DNA of 64,000 nt from Hymenopellis radicata (taxonomy: Eukaryota; Basidiomycota; Agaricomycetes; Agaricales; Physalacriaceae), in contig JADNRX010000196.1 of NCBI GenBank assembly GCA_015501595.1, positions 40,189-104,188 on the forward strand, read 5' to 3'. A program made the translations under genes and the position numbers. Shown one piece after another: positions 33,913 through 44,585 of the stretch (position 1 is the stretch's first letter; each line of letters starts with the position of its first letter). The notes beneath the pieces were generated by a model. The model had not been told where the DNA came from. It worked only from the letters and a program-made list of their open reading frames with translations, and did not search any database.

Positions 33913-34149
33913 GACGCGTCGCTGATGTGAGGAATCTGATATTTAAGATGATTGTAGATTTGATAAGAGTGAGGCACGAGCTCAAGGAAATCGAGGTCTT
34001 CGTACGGACATGTGATGCGGTAACTCCTTCCTCTTTCGTTACCGTCATCACGTCGAGTCGCGCGTCGACGACACTCGCATTTCAGGCTCGGCTCTTTCTC
34101 TTTTCTTTTAAAACACAACTTAATTCCTATATCTTAATACACTACTGTA

Positions 34150-35037
34150 ATGGCGCGACTTGCTTTCGACCCGAGTCTCATCCCGTGTCCCGACTTTACG
34201 GGGCCGTCGAACCAGCCCCTACGCCAGGCGCTGATTTCAGACGCTGCGACAGCAGACGTAACAAATGAAGAGGAAGCAGCGGCCCATCTACGCCAAATTT
34301 GGGAAACGGACAATGCGGCGCTACGGGCGCAGTACCAGCTGCAGGTTGAGGCTGACCTGGCCCTTGTGGAACAGCGGAAGCAACAGGAGGAGGATGCGAG
34401 GAAGCTGGAGCAGGAGCAGCTCCGCAAGAAAGAGGAGGAGAGTCGGCTGGAGATGGAGAAGAAGCGGACTCCTTTGTATGGGTTCAGCGAGTCTGCTGGA
34501 ATCACGTCCATTCGCGAGCAGCTACACCCGTATGCCAAGAAGCAAATGACAGCTCGCAAGTACTGTCCACTTTGGTATTTCCTCCCCGAAGCTAGTCGCG
34601 AGGCAGCCGACATTGTGCGACACAGCACCGACGAGTCCATCATCAGCATTGGCAAAGACTCCGGCGGTAAACTCGCGTTCCAGGCCAGCTCTGCCTCGCG
34701 CACCTCCCCAAATGCCATCCCCGACATCAAGCTTTCGTGGAAACAAATCTCCGCTGCGAAAAACGCGTTCCTTGGTGCCCTACACCTAGGCAATTACCCC
34801 GATTCCTATATCACGATGTTCTCCGCCTTTTATGTCAATATGGAAATGGCACCGGAATTGCGAGAGGAGGATGGAGAGGCGGTTATGGCGCTCCACCATG
34901 CCTGGATGCGACAGGAGTGGTACGACCGCAACGAGCAAGGGAGCCCGTTCAATCTGGCATTGATATCGCCCGAGGTGCTAGCACGCGCGGGCAAGAAGAT
35001 AGATAAGGCTTCGCTCAAAGCGGAGATAGACCTGTAA
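34150..35037 (+). CDS. DIRS-like Gag protein
   Basis: A 295-residue intact frame. The N-terminal part has a long Glu/Gln/Lys-rich coiled coil (EQRKQQEEDARKLEQEQLRK), followed by the capsid-like domain of Agaricomycete DIRS elements: KYCPLWYFLPEASREAADI, IPDIKLSWKQISAAKNAFL, MFSAFYVNMEM and WMRQEWYDR. It ends at TAA at 35035-35037, but the last codons contain a GTAAGC donor, so it may be spliced to the zinc-knuckle frame that follows. It would form the particle that packages element RNA. Confidence 0.78.
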   Translation: MARLAFDPSLIPCPDFTGPSNQPLRQALISDAATADVTNEEEAAAHLRQIWETDNAALRAQYQLQVEADLALVEQRKQQEEDARKLEQEQLRKKEEESRLEMEKKRTPLYGFSESAGITSIREQLHPYAKKQMTARKYCPLWYFLPEASREAADIVRHSTDESIISIGKDSGGKLAFQASSASRTSPNAIPDIKLSWKQISAAKNAFLGALHLGNYPDSYITMFSAFYVNMEMAPELREEDGEAVMALHHAWMRQEWYDRNEQGSPFNLALISPEVLARAGKKIDKASLKAEIDL

Positions 35038-35124
35038 GCCTTTTTTCTCATGACCATAATAACAGCCTTGCTGACGTCTTTTCGCGTTCTTTCTTTTCTT
35101 CCTCTTGCCAATGATTGTCTTTTC

Positions 35125-35300
35125 TACTGCTAATGCCACTGCCAACTGCTACCGCTACTGCCAACTGCCACCGCTACTGCCAACTGCTACTGCCAACTGC
35201 TACCGCTACTGCTACTGCCACTGCCACTGCCACTGCCACTGCCACTGCCACCGCCACTGCCACTGCTGCTATCTGCAACTGCTATGTGCTACTGCCACCG
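35125..35300. repeat. CCACTG/CAACTG hexanucleotide microsatellite
   Basis: Runs of CCACTG, CTACTG and CAACTG words inside the DIRS element, between the Gag and zinc-knuckle segments. In frame it reads as alternating Thr-Ala repeats. Confidence 0.85.
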
Positions 35301-35372
35301 ATATTGTTACCCTACTGCTACGGCCGCGCCAGTTCGAAAAAGTCTCGAGAGCAGTCAGACCGCGGTGACCGT

Positions 35373-35777
35373 GATGGAGCTGGGCCCATCCGCCGCTCGC
35401 CCATGAAGCGTCGCGAATTCTCAGCACCATATCCCATGTCGTCTCCCAAAAAATCCAGTGGGACAGCTTCCACAGTGGAGACTTCCTTAACTGATTCCTT
35501 TCGCAAACTCGACGTCAAGCCGCGCTGTCACATTTGCCTCGGGAGAGACATCCACAATGTGCGTAACTGCTCCCGCCACCAACTGTGGGACAAACACACT
35601 CCCGTTCGCTGCAGCAAAAACGAGCGCGGATATCTCCAAAACCCAAGTGGCCAGGAGTTATGTTCCGACTGGCAACGAAGTAATGGATGCACCAGCCGGA
35701 CGCACCCAGAGAAGCATGAATGCTCCGGATGCGGAGAGCGCAGTCATGGTGCTCAGAGCTGCCCTCTCGGCGCATGA
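35373..35777 (+). CDS. DIRS-like zinc-knuckle segment
   Basis: An open frame downstream of the microsatellite with basic and Ser-rich sequence, then two knuckle-like clusters: CHICLGRDIHNVRNC and CSGCGERSHGAQSC, and between them RCSKNERGYLQNPSG. It probably forms the C-terminal nucleic-acid-binding part of Gag after splicing from the previous frame. The stop at 35775-35777 lies inside the start of the RT frame, which is offset by +1. The coding start is arbitrary because no ATG is needed if spliced. Confidence 0.6.
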   Translation, partial: DGAGPIRRSPMKRREFSAPYPMSSPKKSSGTASTVETSLTDSFRKLDVKPRCHICLGRDIHNVRNCSRHQLWDKHTPVRCSKNERGYLQNPSGQELCSDWQRSNGCTSRTHPEKHECSGCGERSHGAQSCPLGA

Positions 35778-36130
35778 GCAACGAGTGACAACACCGCTTC
35801 GTGCAGAGGCCTGGCACGAAGCTCTGGTGGAGACAGGTCTTATATGTAAATATCCTACGCTACCCCACTCCATTATGCACGGCTTCGATCTTGGTGTTCC
35901 CGCTATTCATCACACCTTCTCTCCGCCCAACAGACTCGTGACTCCAGAGCACCACGAGGCATTCCGGTTTGTGGCGGAGAAGGAATTTAGCACGGGACGA
36001 TGGCTTGGGCCGTACACGCGTCAGGTCATCGAGACGGTGCTAGGACCTTTTCAAACCTCTCCCATATCTATGATTCCCAAACCTGGCAAGCCGGGCAAGT
36101 TCCGACTGCTCGAAAACTTGTCCTATCCAT

Positions 36131-39071
36131 CATCAGGAAAAAGCCTCCCAGGTATTCTGGGGAAAATCCAGCACAAGATCCAGCACTAATTGGTACTAAT
36201 CTCAGGAATCGTGCTATTCCTACTAAGATACACGAAATAGTCTCAATTAGTGTGATCTGCCTGGCAGCCTGAACAAATCTGAACAAATCTTCACACATTG
36301 CATGACAGAAATGGCAGTGCCCAAAGAGCATGAACAAATTTGTGAAATTAGCAGGTAAATGATACTAGTACGATTGAAAATATTGTTACCGTATGCTCCA
36401 AAACCACTTGGGAAGAAGTATACTGCTCAACGTACACACTGAAGGCTCAGTCCTTTATGGCGACATGACGGTACGGACTCTTCTGACGCCTTGCACGCTC
36501 GCTGGCGGATGCGCACGAGAGCGAATGTGGTGGTGGACAGGTCGAACCAGAGGTCGCCTCGTGGGTGGGCGCCGTCGAGCTGATGTGATCAAGGCGGGGT
36601 GTAGATGTTGTAGAGAAAGTGGGGGTAGTAGTTTCCGACTAGTGGCACCTGCGGATACAGCTGAATCGTCGGCAGGCGGAAGCGGGACGTGGGCACTGTA
36701 TGGCGAGGGCGTACGACGGGCTGGGAATGAATGGCGAGTAGGTAGGAAGAGCGACTCGCTTGTCGGTGTGAATACGAATGCGCCGGACATGGTCGTGGTA
36801 AAAAGTAGATTTCCTCTGTAGGCTGAGAACCCGGTTCCACCGTACACGTATATGTGTGTCCTTGCTGAGTCAGGCGACTGGGATAGAGAGCGATGATTAG
36901 GACGCAGTCGGTATCGTATGCTCTACGCAATAGCGTTAGTAAGAGAAGAAGGACGCGTAGCTAAAGCGGTGGGCGCACTTTCGTGAGGATGAAATGTGAA
37001 GTCAGACGTGTCTGGGCAGAGGGACGCCGGCGGGACAACTGAGAACACACGCCGCATGAAGATGCGTCCACTGGCAGTTGCAGTACGGTGTGTTTCGTCC
37101 TTCGAAGAGACATCGACCATGCTAGCACGTCCGGTCTCGTCGAGATTTCACGGGTGTACTGTATGAACGTGTTTGAAGATAGCGTGTTGAAGAACGGCGA
37201 GGAGAACGACGGTAGCCTGCTGAAGAAAAAATGAGGAACTGTTATGTTACAACGTATCCAAGATAATATGTACAGGAAATGGACACTCAAACACTGATGG
37301 GAATCATTGGCCGATTCGTGACGACGTCAATGTCTTCCATATGAGCGTGTTTTTCCTCTTTTCCGGTGACTGCACGACCAACGATCTTTAGAAGATCATC
37401 GTGGAAGCTCCTTAACGCATCTCATCCCGCAAAGAGACCTCTTTGGCATCGAATAGACAGACCTGGTATGAACGTTACTTTGAACGTACGTATGTTCGAA
37501 CGAAACCCTACCTTGATCTGGCCGTCTGCTGTTATCCGTAAGCGATACAAGACGAACAGAAGTGGTCTGACATGCTGCTAATGAAGCCAAAGGTTCCCTT
37601 GTATCCTAGGACGTGCCACGAGGAAATGAAGATAGTAGTAGAGTTTAAGTCCAGATCGACCGACGGTACCCTGTGGTCCGTGCGTGGGTGCGAAGCGCCC
37701 ACGTGCATGTTCGACTTCGAGCCATTTTTCGAACTCCGCCTTCACGACCTTTCCCTCTCCCCATCCCACTACGTCTGCAACAGCAGCACAGTTCTGCTTG
37801 CACGTAGCCGGCCTGATAATGGAGACTCCACGTTGCCGTACGTCGACCTTCAAGGACACCCTCACCTATCGAGATGGACGTTCATGGTGCGTGTACTTAC
37901 GCTGTAACGACAGTCTGACAGCGTCGCCGACGTTGTCGCCATTGCCTTGCGGACGCGTTAACAGCGTGACTGCCGCTTAGCTTGTGGATGGTCGTCGTCG
38001 TCGGTTCTTTCCTCCCACCACCATCTCATCTCGCTCACTCGATTCTACGTCTAGCTTCCCATCATCGGCACCATTACTCGCCCCACGTTTTCGATGCTCT
38101 GGTTGGTTGTTTGTTTCTGCCGCCAACGACGAACTTATTAACACTCTTTGCAGGTTCTCGTTTCCCATGAACGCGCGCTGCCGACTTCGACATTGACGGA
38201 CTCCTCGACGCTGTCTCTCCACGCTTCATGACCCTTTTAGACGCATTTCAGACAACGGCCAGTGATCGTAGATGGGCTAGCTTTACTATTCGGTGCATTC
38301 TGTCTACTCATTCTCACTGACGCCCTACTTACCTCGTCTTCATTCAGTGCCATGCCCCCTCTGTGACTCGCCCTGCTCCTCGCCATTGACACATGCGTGT
38401 CTGACGTTGCTTAAGTCGTGACGGTCTCCGCAACTCCCGTCTCACCTTGACTTCGTCGGGCCCGGTGCGAAGCCGTATCTGCTCTACGTGCATGGCTACC
38501 CAAGCTCGTCGTATGCTACTATCGCAACCGATACATGGTGCCCCCCAGCAAGTATGTGTTCATCTCTTCTAGGCTCATTTGCTGATTGCCTTCTAGTGGC
38601 CACGGTTCTTTGTCTTCTACGCCCCGTGGAATATATATATAACCGCCGCTACGGCGTACTGGTATCATTGGCGTCTCGCGTCGCATTACTTCTATGCAGT
38701 GTCATGTGCTGTTCTCGTACTAGTTCGTAGCTACGTAGTACCCGGTAGATAGACTGTGTATTGTATTCATTTGCAATATCATGCCCTGTGGCACGTTGCT
38801 TACTATCATCTGCAGGGGTCTAAGCTGGGTACAAGTCTCTAAACTGGTGTAATGGGCTGGGGATATGGTGCTGGTTTGCAAGAGATTTTGGTGAAATGGT
38901 TGGAAAATGTTGTGCTTTTCCCCGATAATCGAGCTGAAAGAGCCAGGGGACCTATTTAAAAAGTAAACATCTGACAAATGGTGCTATTCCTTCTAATAGA
39001 GGCAGAATAGGCAGATTAGCACTATTCTACGGCTATTCTCAAAATATTACCTGAGCACCTTTTTCCTGATG
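36131..39071 (+). mobile_element. TIR DNA transposon X1 inside the RT gene
   Basis: Ends CATCAGGAAAAAG ... CTTTTTCCTGATG, flanked by AT on both sides (36129-36130 and 39072-39073). Deleting the element plus one AT restores an open RT frame through the junction, which proves the boundaries. Length 2,941 bp. The right half (37573-39071) is homologous, in inverse orientation, to the left half of X2. No transposase was recognised. The left half (36190-37570) holds only unrecognised frames. Confidence 0.88.
38461..38730 (+). pseudogene. Possible alpha/beta-hydrolase scrap in the X1/X2 shared half
   Basis: GPGAKPYLLYVHGYPSSSYA resembles the strand-plus-oxyanion-loop region (HGxP) of alpha/beta hydrolases, and RYGVLV appears about 50 residues later, as in the next strand of that fold. 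The rest is not recognisable. The same segment is present in X2 (41750-41510, minus). Weak evidence from two short motifs only. Confidence 0.25.
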
Positions 39072-41168
39072 ATATTCCCCACTTTTAATCTCTTCCATTC
39101 CTGCTACTATAAGCTCCATTAATTCCGCCATCGATTCTACGCTATATCCATGTTTATGGGGCACATTTGCGAACACGGCTCGTCTGTTATGGACATTGCC
39201 ACCAGGTTCTCAGGGTGCTGTACGCGACCTGTCCGATGCATATCGCATGATCCCTCTACATCCCAGCCAGTGGCCCGGGTTGTTCTACGAATATCTGATG
39301 ATGACGAGTTTGCGGTTGATGTTCGAGACATGTTTGGACTCGCCTCTTCAGGCGGGGGCTTTGGTAACCTTGCAGATGCCGGAATGGACATTTGTCGTGC
39401 TAAGGGCCTCGGACCGCTCACTAAATGGGTGGACGACCACTTCTGGATCCGCATCTTGCGAAAATGGCTGAAGCAATACAATCAGATGCGTCTAGAATTA
39501 CAGCATCGCGTTCGAGAGGCTGGCGGTGCTCATCACATCAAAGGACGCATTCTATATCAGGGACATTCACTTCCCAGTGGCAGGCCAGAGGAGTTCGACG
39601 ACGACTTTATTTTCCCTATCGTTGACCATGCGGAAGACTCGCCGCGCTCGCGGAGGACATGCAGTATACATATAGCTTCGCAGATATTGACGGCATCACC
39701 ACGCGCCTTGGTTATATTTGGGAGCTCAGTAAGGATATTCCTTTCTGCTACAATCCTACCTACTTTGGATTTCAATGGTGTCTGACAACTATGATGGTGT
39801 CTGTACCGGAGCAGAAAAGGCAAAAGTATTTGGGTGCCATTGACGAGTGGGAAGCTCGTTCTCATCATACGGCAGAGCAAGTTGACAGTCTGTATGGAAA
39901 ACTGTTGCATGTCAGCCTCGTTCTGATCGCGGGAAGGGCATACCTTATCGAGCTTGAAAAGATGGCTGCCGAATTAAGCCATGCACAGCCTTTCGTTGCA
40001 CATCGGTCACCAAAACGACTACCGACGGACTTACAGTGGTGGAGGGAACGTTTATCTGCACCCATCAGCGCCGCAATCCCAGGTCCAGCAGAGCTCATCG
40101 ATGCTCATGCCTACTCAGACGCCAGCAGCGGCTATGGCATCGGCTTATACATCCGTGGTTACTGGAGGGCATACCGACTGCTCCAGGATGGGAAGGCGAC
40201 AAGGAGCGCGATATTGGATGGGCCGAGGCAGTTGGTTTCTACCTCCTCGTCTGCATCGTTGCTCGCTACGCTGAACCGGGACTACACTACAAGGTGCGTC
40301 GACTATGACAGCGGCTATGTGCTACATCTGACAAGGATGATAAAAGATCAATGGCGACAACGAAGGAGTCGTTGAAGGATGGTGGAATGGTCGCAGCAGA
40401 AACCGATCCACGAACAGTATATTCAAACATGTTCACCAGCTCGTGGATCAACACCAATTCCATGTCCATACACGGTACATCGCGAGCGCTCAGAACCCCG
40501 CTGATGCTCCCTCGCGAGGCGAATACGGCCCACCCGACAAACTTCTCCCCGCCATTCCCATCCCAGATCACCTCCAGCAGTTCATCGTTGATTACGACGC
40601 CCCACTCTCACCTGCAGAACGCGAGCGAACTTCTGCTAGATGCGCTTCTTTCACATCTCAGCGTATCAGGCGATCCCGAGATGACGAGCGACTCGCGTTT
40701 GAGCGTCAGCGTGAAGCCGAGGCTCGTGAGCTCGCTGCGATCTACGCTTCATGGTAGATCTACTCCCACTCTATATCCAGCCATTACTCCTACGCCAGTT
40801 ATGCCATCCACTACAGCACGACCTTATGTATCTACGCTACAACCTCTTTTATCCCCGCTCCGTCCACACACTCCCGCACGCGGTCGTCTTGTACTATGGA
40901 AGCCAATTAATACACGGACTTTTACTGATCTCAACGGGCGACCCATAGACCTTCCCAACGAGTTCATCGACCATGTACAGCAAGTTCTTGTCCACGGCTA
41001 TGCTGAAAGCACGTTAGAGACCTACGCTTCAGGTCTACTAGCATTCCATGTGTTCTGTGACTCGCGCAGGATTCCAGAGGATCAGCGAGCTCCAGCTAGT
41101 CCTGATTTGATCAGTGCGTGGATTTCGACCATGGCAGGCGCATATGCGGGAGCTTCTGTCAAAAACTA

Positions 41169-44100
41169 CATCAGGAAAAAGGTGCCCAGGTAATATCTCG
41201 AGAATAGCCGTAGAATAGTGCTAATCTGACTATTCTGCCTCTATTAGAAAGAATAGCACCATTTGTCAGATGTTTACTTTTTAAATAGGTCCCCTGGCTC
41301 TTTCAGCCCGATTATCAGGGAAAAGCACAACATTTTTCAACCATTTCTCCAAAATCTCTCGCAGACCAGCATCATATCCCCAGCCCATTACACCAATTTA
41401 GAGACTTGTATCCAGCTCAGACCACTGCAGATAATAGGAAGCAACATGCTACAGGGCATAAGATTGTCAAATAAGTATGCTACACAGTCTATCTACAAGG
41501 TACTACATAGCTACGAGCTAGTACAAGAACAGTGCACGACACTGCATAAAGGTAATGCGACCCGAGACGTAATGCAGTATGAATCCACCAGTACGCCATA
41601 GCGGCAGTTATCTCCATATTCCACGGCGCGTAGAAGACAAAGAAGCGCGGCCACTAGAAGGCAATCAGTAAATGAGCCTGGAAGAGACGAACACATACCT
41701 ACTCGGAGGCACCATGTATCGGTTGCGATAGTAGCAGACGACGAGCTTGGGTTGCCGTGCAAGAAGAGCAGATACGGCTTCGCACCGGGCCCAACGCAGT
41801 CAAGTGAGACGGGAGTGCGGAGGCCGTCACGACTTGAGCGACGTTAGACACGCATGTGTCAATGGCGATGAGCGGGGCGAGTCACAGAGGGGGGCGCATG
41901 ACACTGAATGAAGACGAGGTAAGTAGGGTGTCGGCGAGAATGAGTAGAACGCACCGAATAGTAAAGCTAGCCTGTCTATGATCACTGGCCGTTGTCTGAA
42001 ATTTGTCTAAAATAGTCCTGAAGCATAGAGAGACAGCGTCGAGGAGTCCGTCAATATCGAAGTCGGCAGCGCTCGTTCATGGGAAACGAGAACCTGCAAA
42101 GTGTTAATAAGTTTGTCGTTGGCGGCAGAAACAAACAACCAGAGCATGAAAAACGTGGGGCGAGAAATGGCGCCGAGGATGGGAAGCTAGACGTAGATTC
42201 GAGTGAGCCAGATGAGACGGTGGTGGGAGGAAAGAACCGACGACCATGAACAAGCTAAGAGGCAGTCACGCTGTTAACGCGTCCGCAAGGCGATGGCGGC
42301 AACGTCGGCGACGCTGTCAGACTGTCGTTACAGCGCAAGTACACGCACCATGGACGTCCATCTCGATAAGTGAGGGTGTCCTTGAAGGCCGACGTACGGC
42401 AATGAGTTGATGAAAATCTGGAATTTTATTAGTGATGGGGCTGAGAGGTAGGTAGGACATGTACACGCAGCTAAGAGAGTAGACAGCCAGAATATGGTGC
42501 GCTTTGCGAGACTAACAACAATCCTCGTGAGCAGGAGCTGAATGGTAAATAAGTAGGATCGCACCAATGAGCTGGTTGCTCTTCTGGAATGCGCTGCCTA
42601 CTCTGTCAGGTTGTGCTGTACATAGTGGCCACAAACGTGGACTCTCCATTATCACGCGGGCTACGTGCAAGAGGAACTCTGCTGCTGTTGCAAACGTAGT
42701 GGGATGGGGAGAGGGAAAGGGCGTGAAGGCGGAGTTCGAAAAATGACTCGAAGTCGAACATGCACGTGGGCGCTTCGCACCCACGCACGGACCACATGCG
42801 TCTGGACCGTCGGTCGATTTGGACTTCAACAATTTCTTGTCAAGAACATCAACCTACATCAACCAAATATCAACGGTATGGTTCTTGGGGTTTATACGCG
42901 CCGGCCAACTGAGAAGATTTCAAGGCTTCAATGGCGTACGGATTCCCAGCCCGTTCCTTCGTGACACTGGTACCCTTAACGGTAATCACTTCCTATCATG
43001 GCGTACCTGCCCGACGGGACAATCTTCGTCGCAGCTAACACCGGCTGCGATGATATTGGACTGGAAGACCAACACGGAAACATGTATTCCTGGCATTCCA
43101 AACGGTGTTCGCATCACGTACGCGTGCCCTTCGCGGTCACTTGTTCGATGCTAATCACCTTGAGTAGGTCACCATTTTCAGCTGGTGCCTCGCTCCTTCC
43201 TCTTACGCCAGAGAATGGCTACACACCAGAGATCATGACCTGTGACGGTTCTACTGTTTCCGACTCTGTTAATCCCAGCACGCTGTCTTCTCAATGAACT
43301 CCGGCGTCGGCACAGTGTTCGCGACTCGTTCTTACTACGGCTGGTATTGCTGCCGGATGGAAGGTCGAATTCGATGCCTCAGGCGCGTGTTATGCCAGAG
43401 CTCGTACTTCTCCCAGATGGACACGTTTTCATCGTCAATGGGGCTCAAACAGGTGTTGCTGGGTACGGTAATGTGAGTGAATCTTCAGGATGCCATTATA
43501 GCACGCTGGGTCTGTTCAGGTCGCTAACCGTGTTGGCCAAAGCAACGCGGACAACCCGGTGTTCACGCCTGTCGTGTGCAGCAGCGGTATCCCGGCTACC
43601 AATACTGCCCGCATATACCATTCTACTGCCAGCTTATGCTGGGTACGTCTCACTTGCACATGGATGGGAACTTCTTCCTTGACTCTCTGTCATCATAGCA
43701 GGCTCCAATCCCAACGACGACGTGACGACGACGAGGTACCCAACCGAATGTAGGTACTCTTAAACTGACTCGTATTCTCATAACCTGAAGCTCTTTTCAG
43801 GATGGAGTTTTACGGTCCGCCATACCTGTCGCAACCTCGTCCGACATATACAGGATTGCCCGCGACCGTGAACTATGCTCAAGTACTCACCCTTTCCGTG
43901 ACGCTGCCTTGACGCTGCCTTCGACCACCACTAGTGTCTCCGGTACGACCCCGCTTATCCTCCTTTTCCTGTAATCTTTGTTCTAACTGTACAAACAGTG
44001 TTACAGCATCCCATCCAACCCGCTCTACCCTTAATTTCTAGTGGTCTTGTCTAGGAGCTTGGAGAAGGGGCGGGGTCTGTACGGTGAGCTCTCCACATAC

Positions 44101-44585
44101 ACGGATATTGTCCCGATACTCACCCTTGGTAGAATCACATCTTACCAATCTGTGCAACGGGAGGCCGGCGAACGTGCATTCGCCGCCTGACGCCCTTAGC
44201 GGTCTGTTTTCGGTGATCGACCTTCGTTGTGCGCGCAATCTGAAACGCGTCAAGAGCAACCCTACCTGCCGTTGATGCGAGGCATGGGCGACGGTAAACG
44301 AAGGATTATCTTCAAAAGTCTGTACTTTATACCGGAATGAGACAACACCAGACGGTGGTGTAACATAATTTTCACTGGTATTTCAGAAAGTGAATGCAGT
44401 TTTTTTAGTTCGGTTGGTTTTTTCCTGCGATATGCGAAATTTCAGGAAGATTACTTTCGTGGCCTGGGGATATTCTACTAATAGTAACTTTTCCTTGCAT
44501 TTTACGGTAAATAGTGCATTTAATCAGAATAGTGCTAATTAGCCTAGGATTATCCCTAGAATACTCGGGAGGGTTTTTCCTGATG
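41169..44585 (-). mobile_element. TIR DNA transposon X2 inside the recombinase gene, carrying host gene sequence
   Basis: Ends CATCAGGAAAAAGG ... GGTTTTTCCTGATG, flanked by TA on both sides (41167-41168 and 44586-44587). Length 3,417 bp. Its left 1.67 kb is the reverse complement of the right half of X1, so the two copies are inverted with respect to each other. The other half contains a glyoxal-oxidase fragment. No transposase is visible. A variable 2-bp target duplication (AT in X1, TA here) would suit an EnSpm/CACTA-like (Plavaka-type) family; this is inference. Confidence 0.88.
42880..43920 (+). pseudogene. Captured glyoxal-oxidase (copper radical oxidase) fragment within X2
   Basis: Pieces in shifting frames follow the order of the glyoxal/galactose-oxidase kelch domain: FQGFNGVRIPSPFLRDTGTL, AYLPDGTIFVAANT, MILDWKTNTETCIPGIPNG, VRITYA, ASLLPLTPENGYTPEIM, ARVMPELVLLPDGHVFIVNG, GVAGYGNV, SNADNPVFTPVV, TARIYHSTASL and MEFYGPPYLSQPRPTYTGLP. 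Intron-like gaps and several frame changes remain. The N-terminal third and the C-terminal DUF1929-type domain are missing, so this cannot be an active extracellular peroxide-generating oxidase. Introns appear retained, so capture was at DNA level. Confidence 0.82.

Larger units (their letters stand above)
26030..33940. repeat. Tandem unit, copy A (ligase-to-hairpin part)
   Basis: From the third ligase intron to the last hairpin this segment is nearly identical in order and sequence to 47973-56445 (copy B) and to 58722-64000 (copy C, cut by the window end). B-to-C spacing is 10.5-10.8 kb. The 2.3-kb upstream module of B and C (45620-47972 and 56465-58722) is missing from A, whose ligase has its own 5' exons instead. 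Many small indels distinguish the copies, so they are real duplicates and not assembly echoes. Confidence 0.9.
35557..40757 (+). pseudogene. DIRS-like reverse transcriptase/RNase H, split by X1
   Basis: Part 1 (to 36130) has TPLRAEAWHEALVETGLI, ISMIPKPGKPGKFRLLENL. Part 2 resumes after X1 at 39074 with ISSINSAIDSTLYP, WGTFANTARLLW and LSDAYRMIPLHPSQ, then after a -1 shift (about 39270) EFAVDVRDMFGLASSGG, LGPLTKWVDDHFW (active-site DD). After a second -1 shift (about 39635) comes ITTRLGYIWELSKDIPF and RNase H AHAYSDASSGYGIGLY. After a third (about 40190) comes WAEAVGFYLLVCIVARY. An intron from GTGCGT at about 40290 to AAAG at about 40343 leads to GDNEGVVEGWWNGRSRN and HTRYIASAQNPADAPSRG. Stop at 40757. 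Interrupted by X1, so not functional as it stands. Confidence 0.78.

Noticed and set aside
36455..36930. 130- and 113-codon minus frames in the left half of X1
   Set aside because: Pro/Ser/His-rich without motif. Not shared with X2. Could be captured sequence but no family recognised, so not annotated as a gene.
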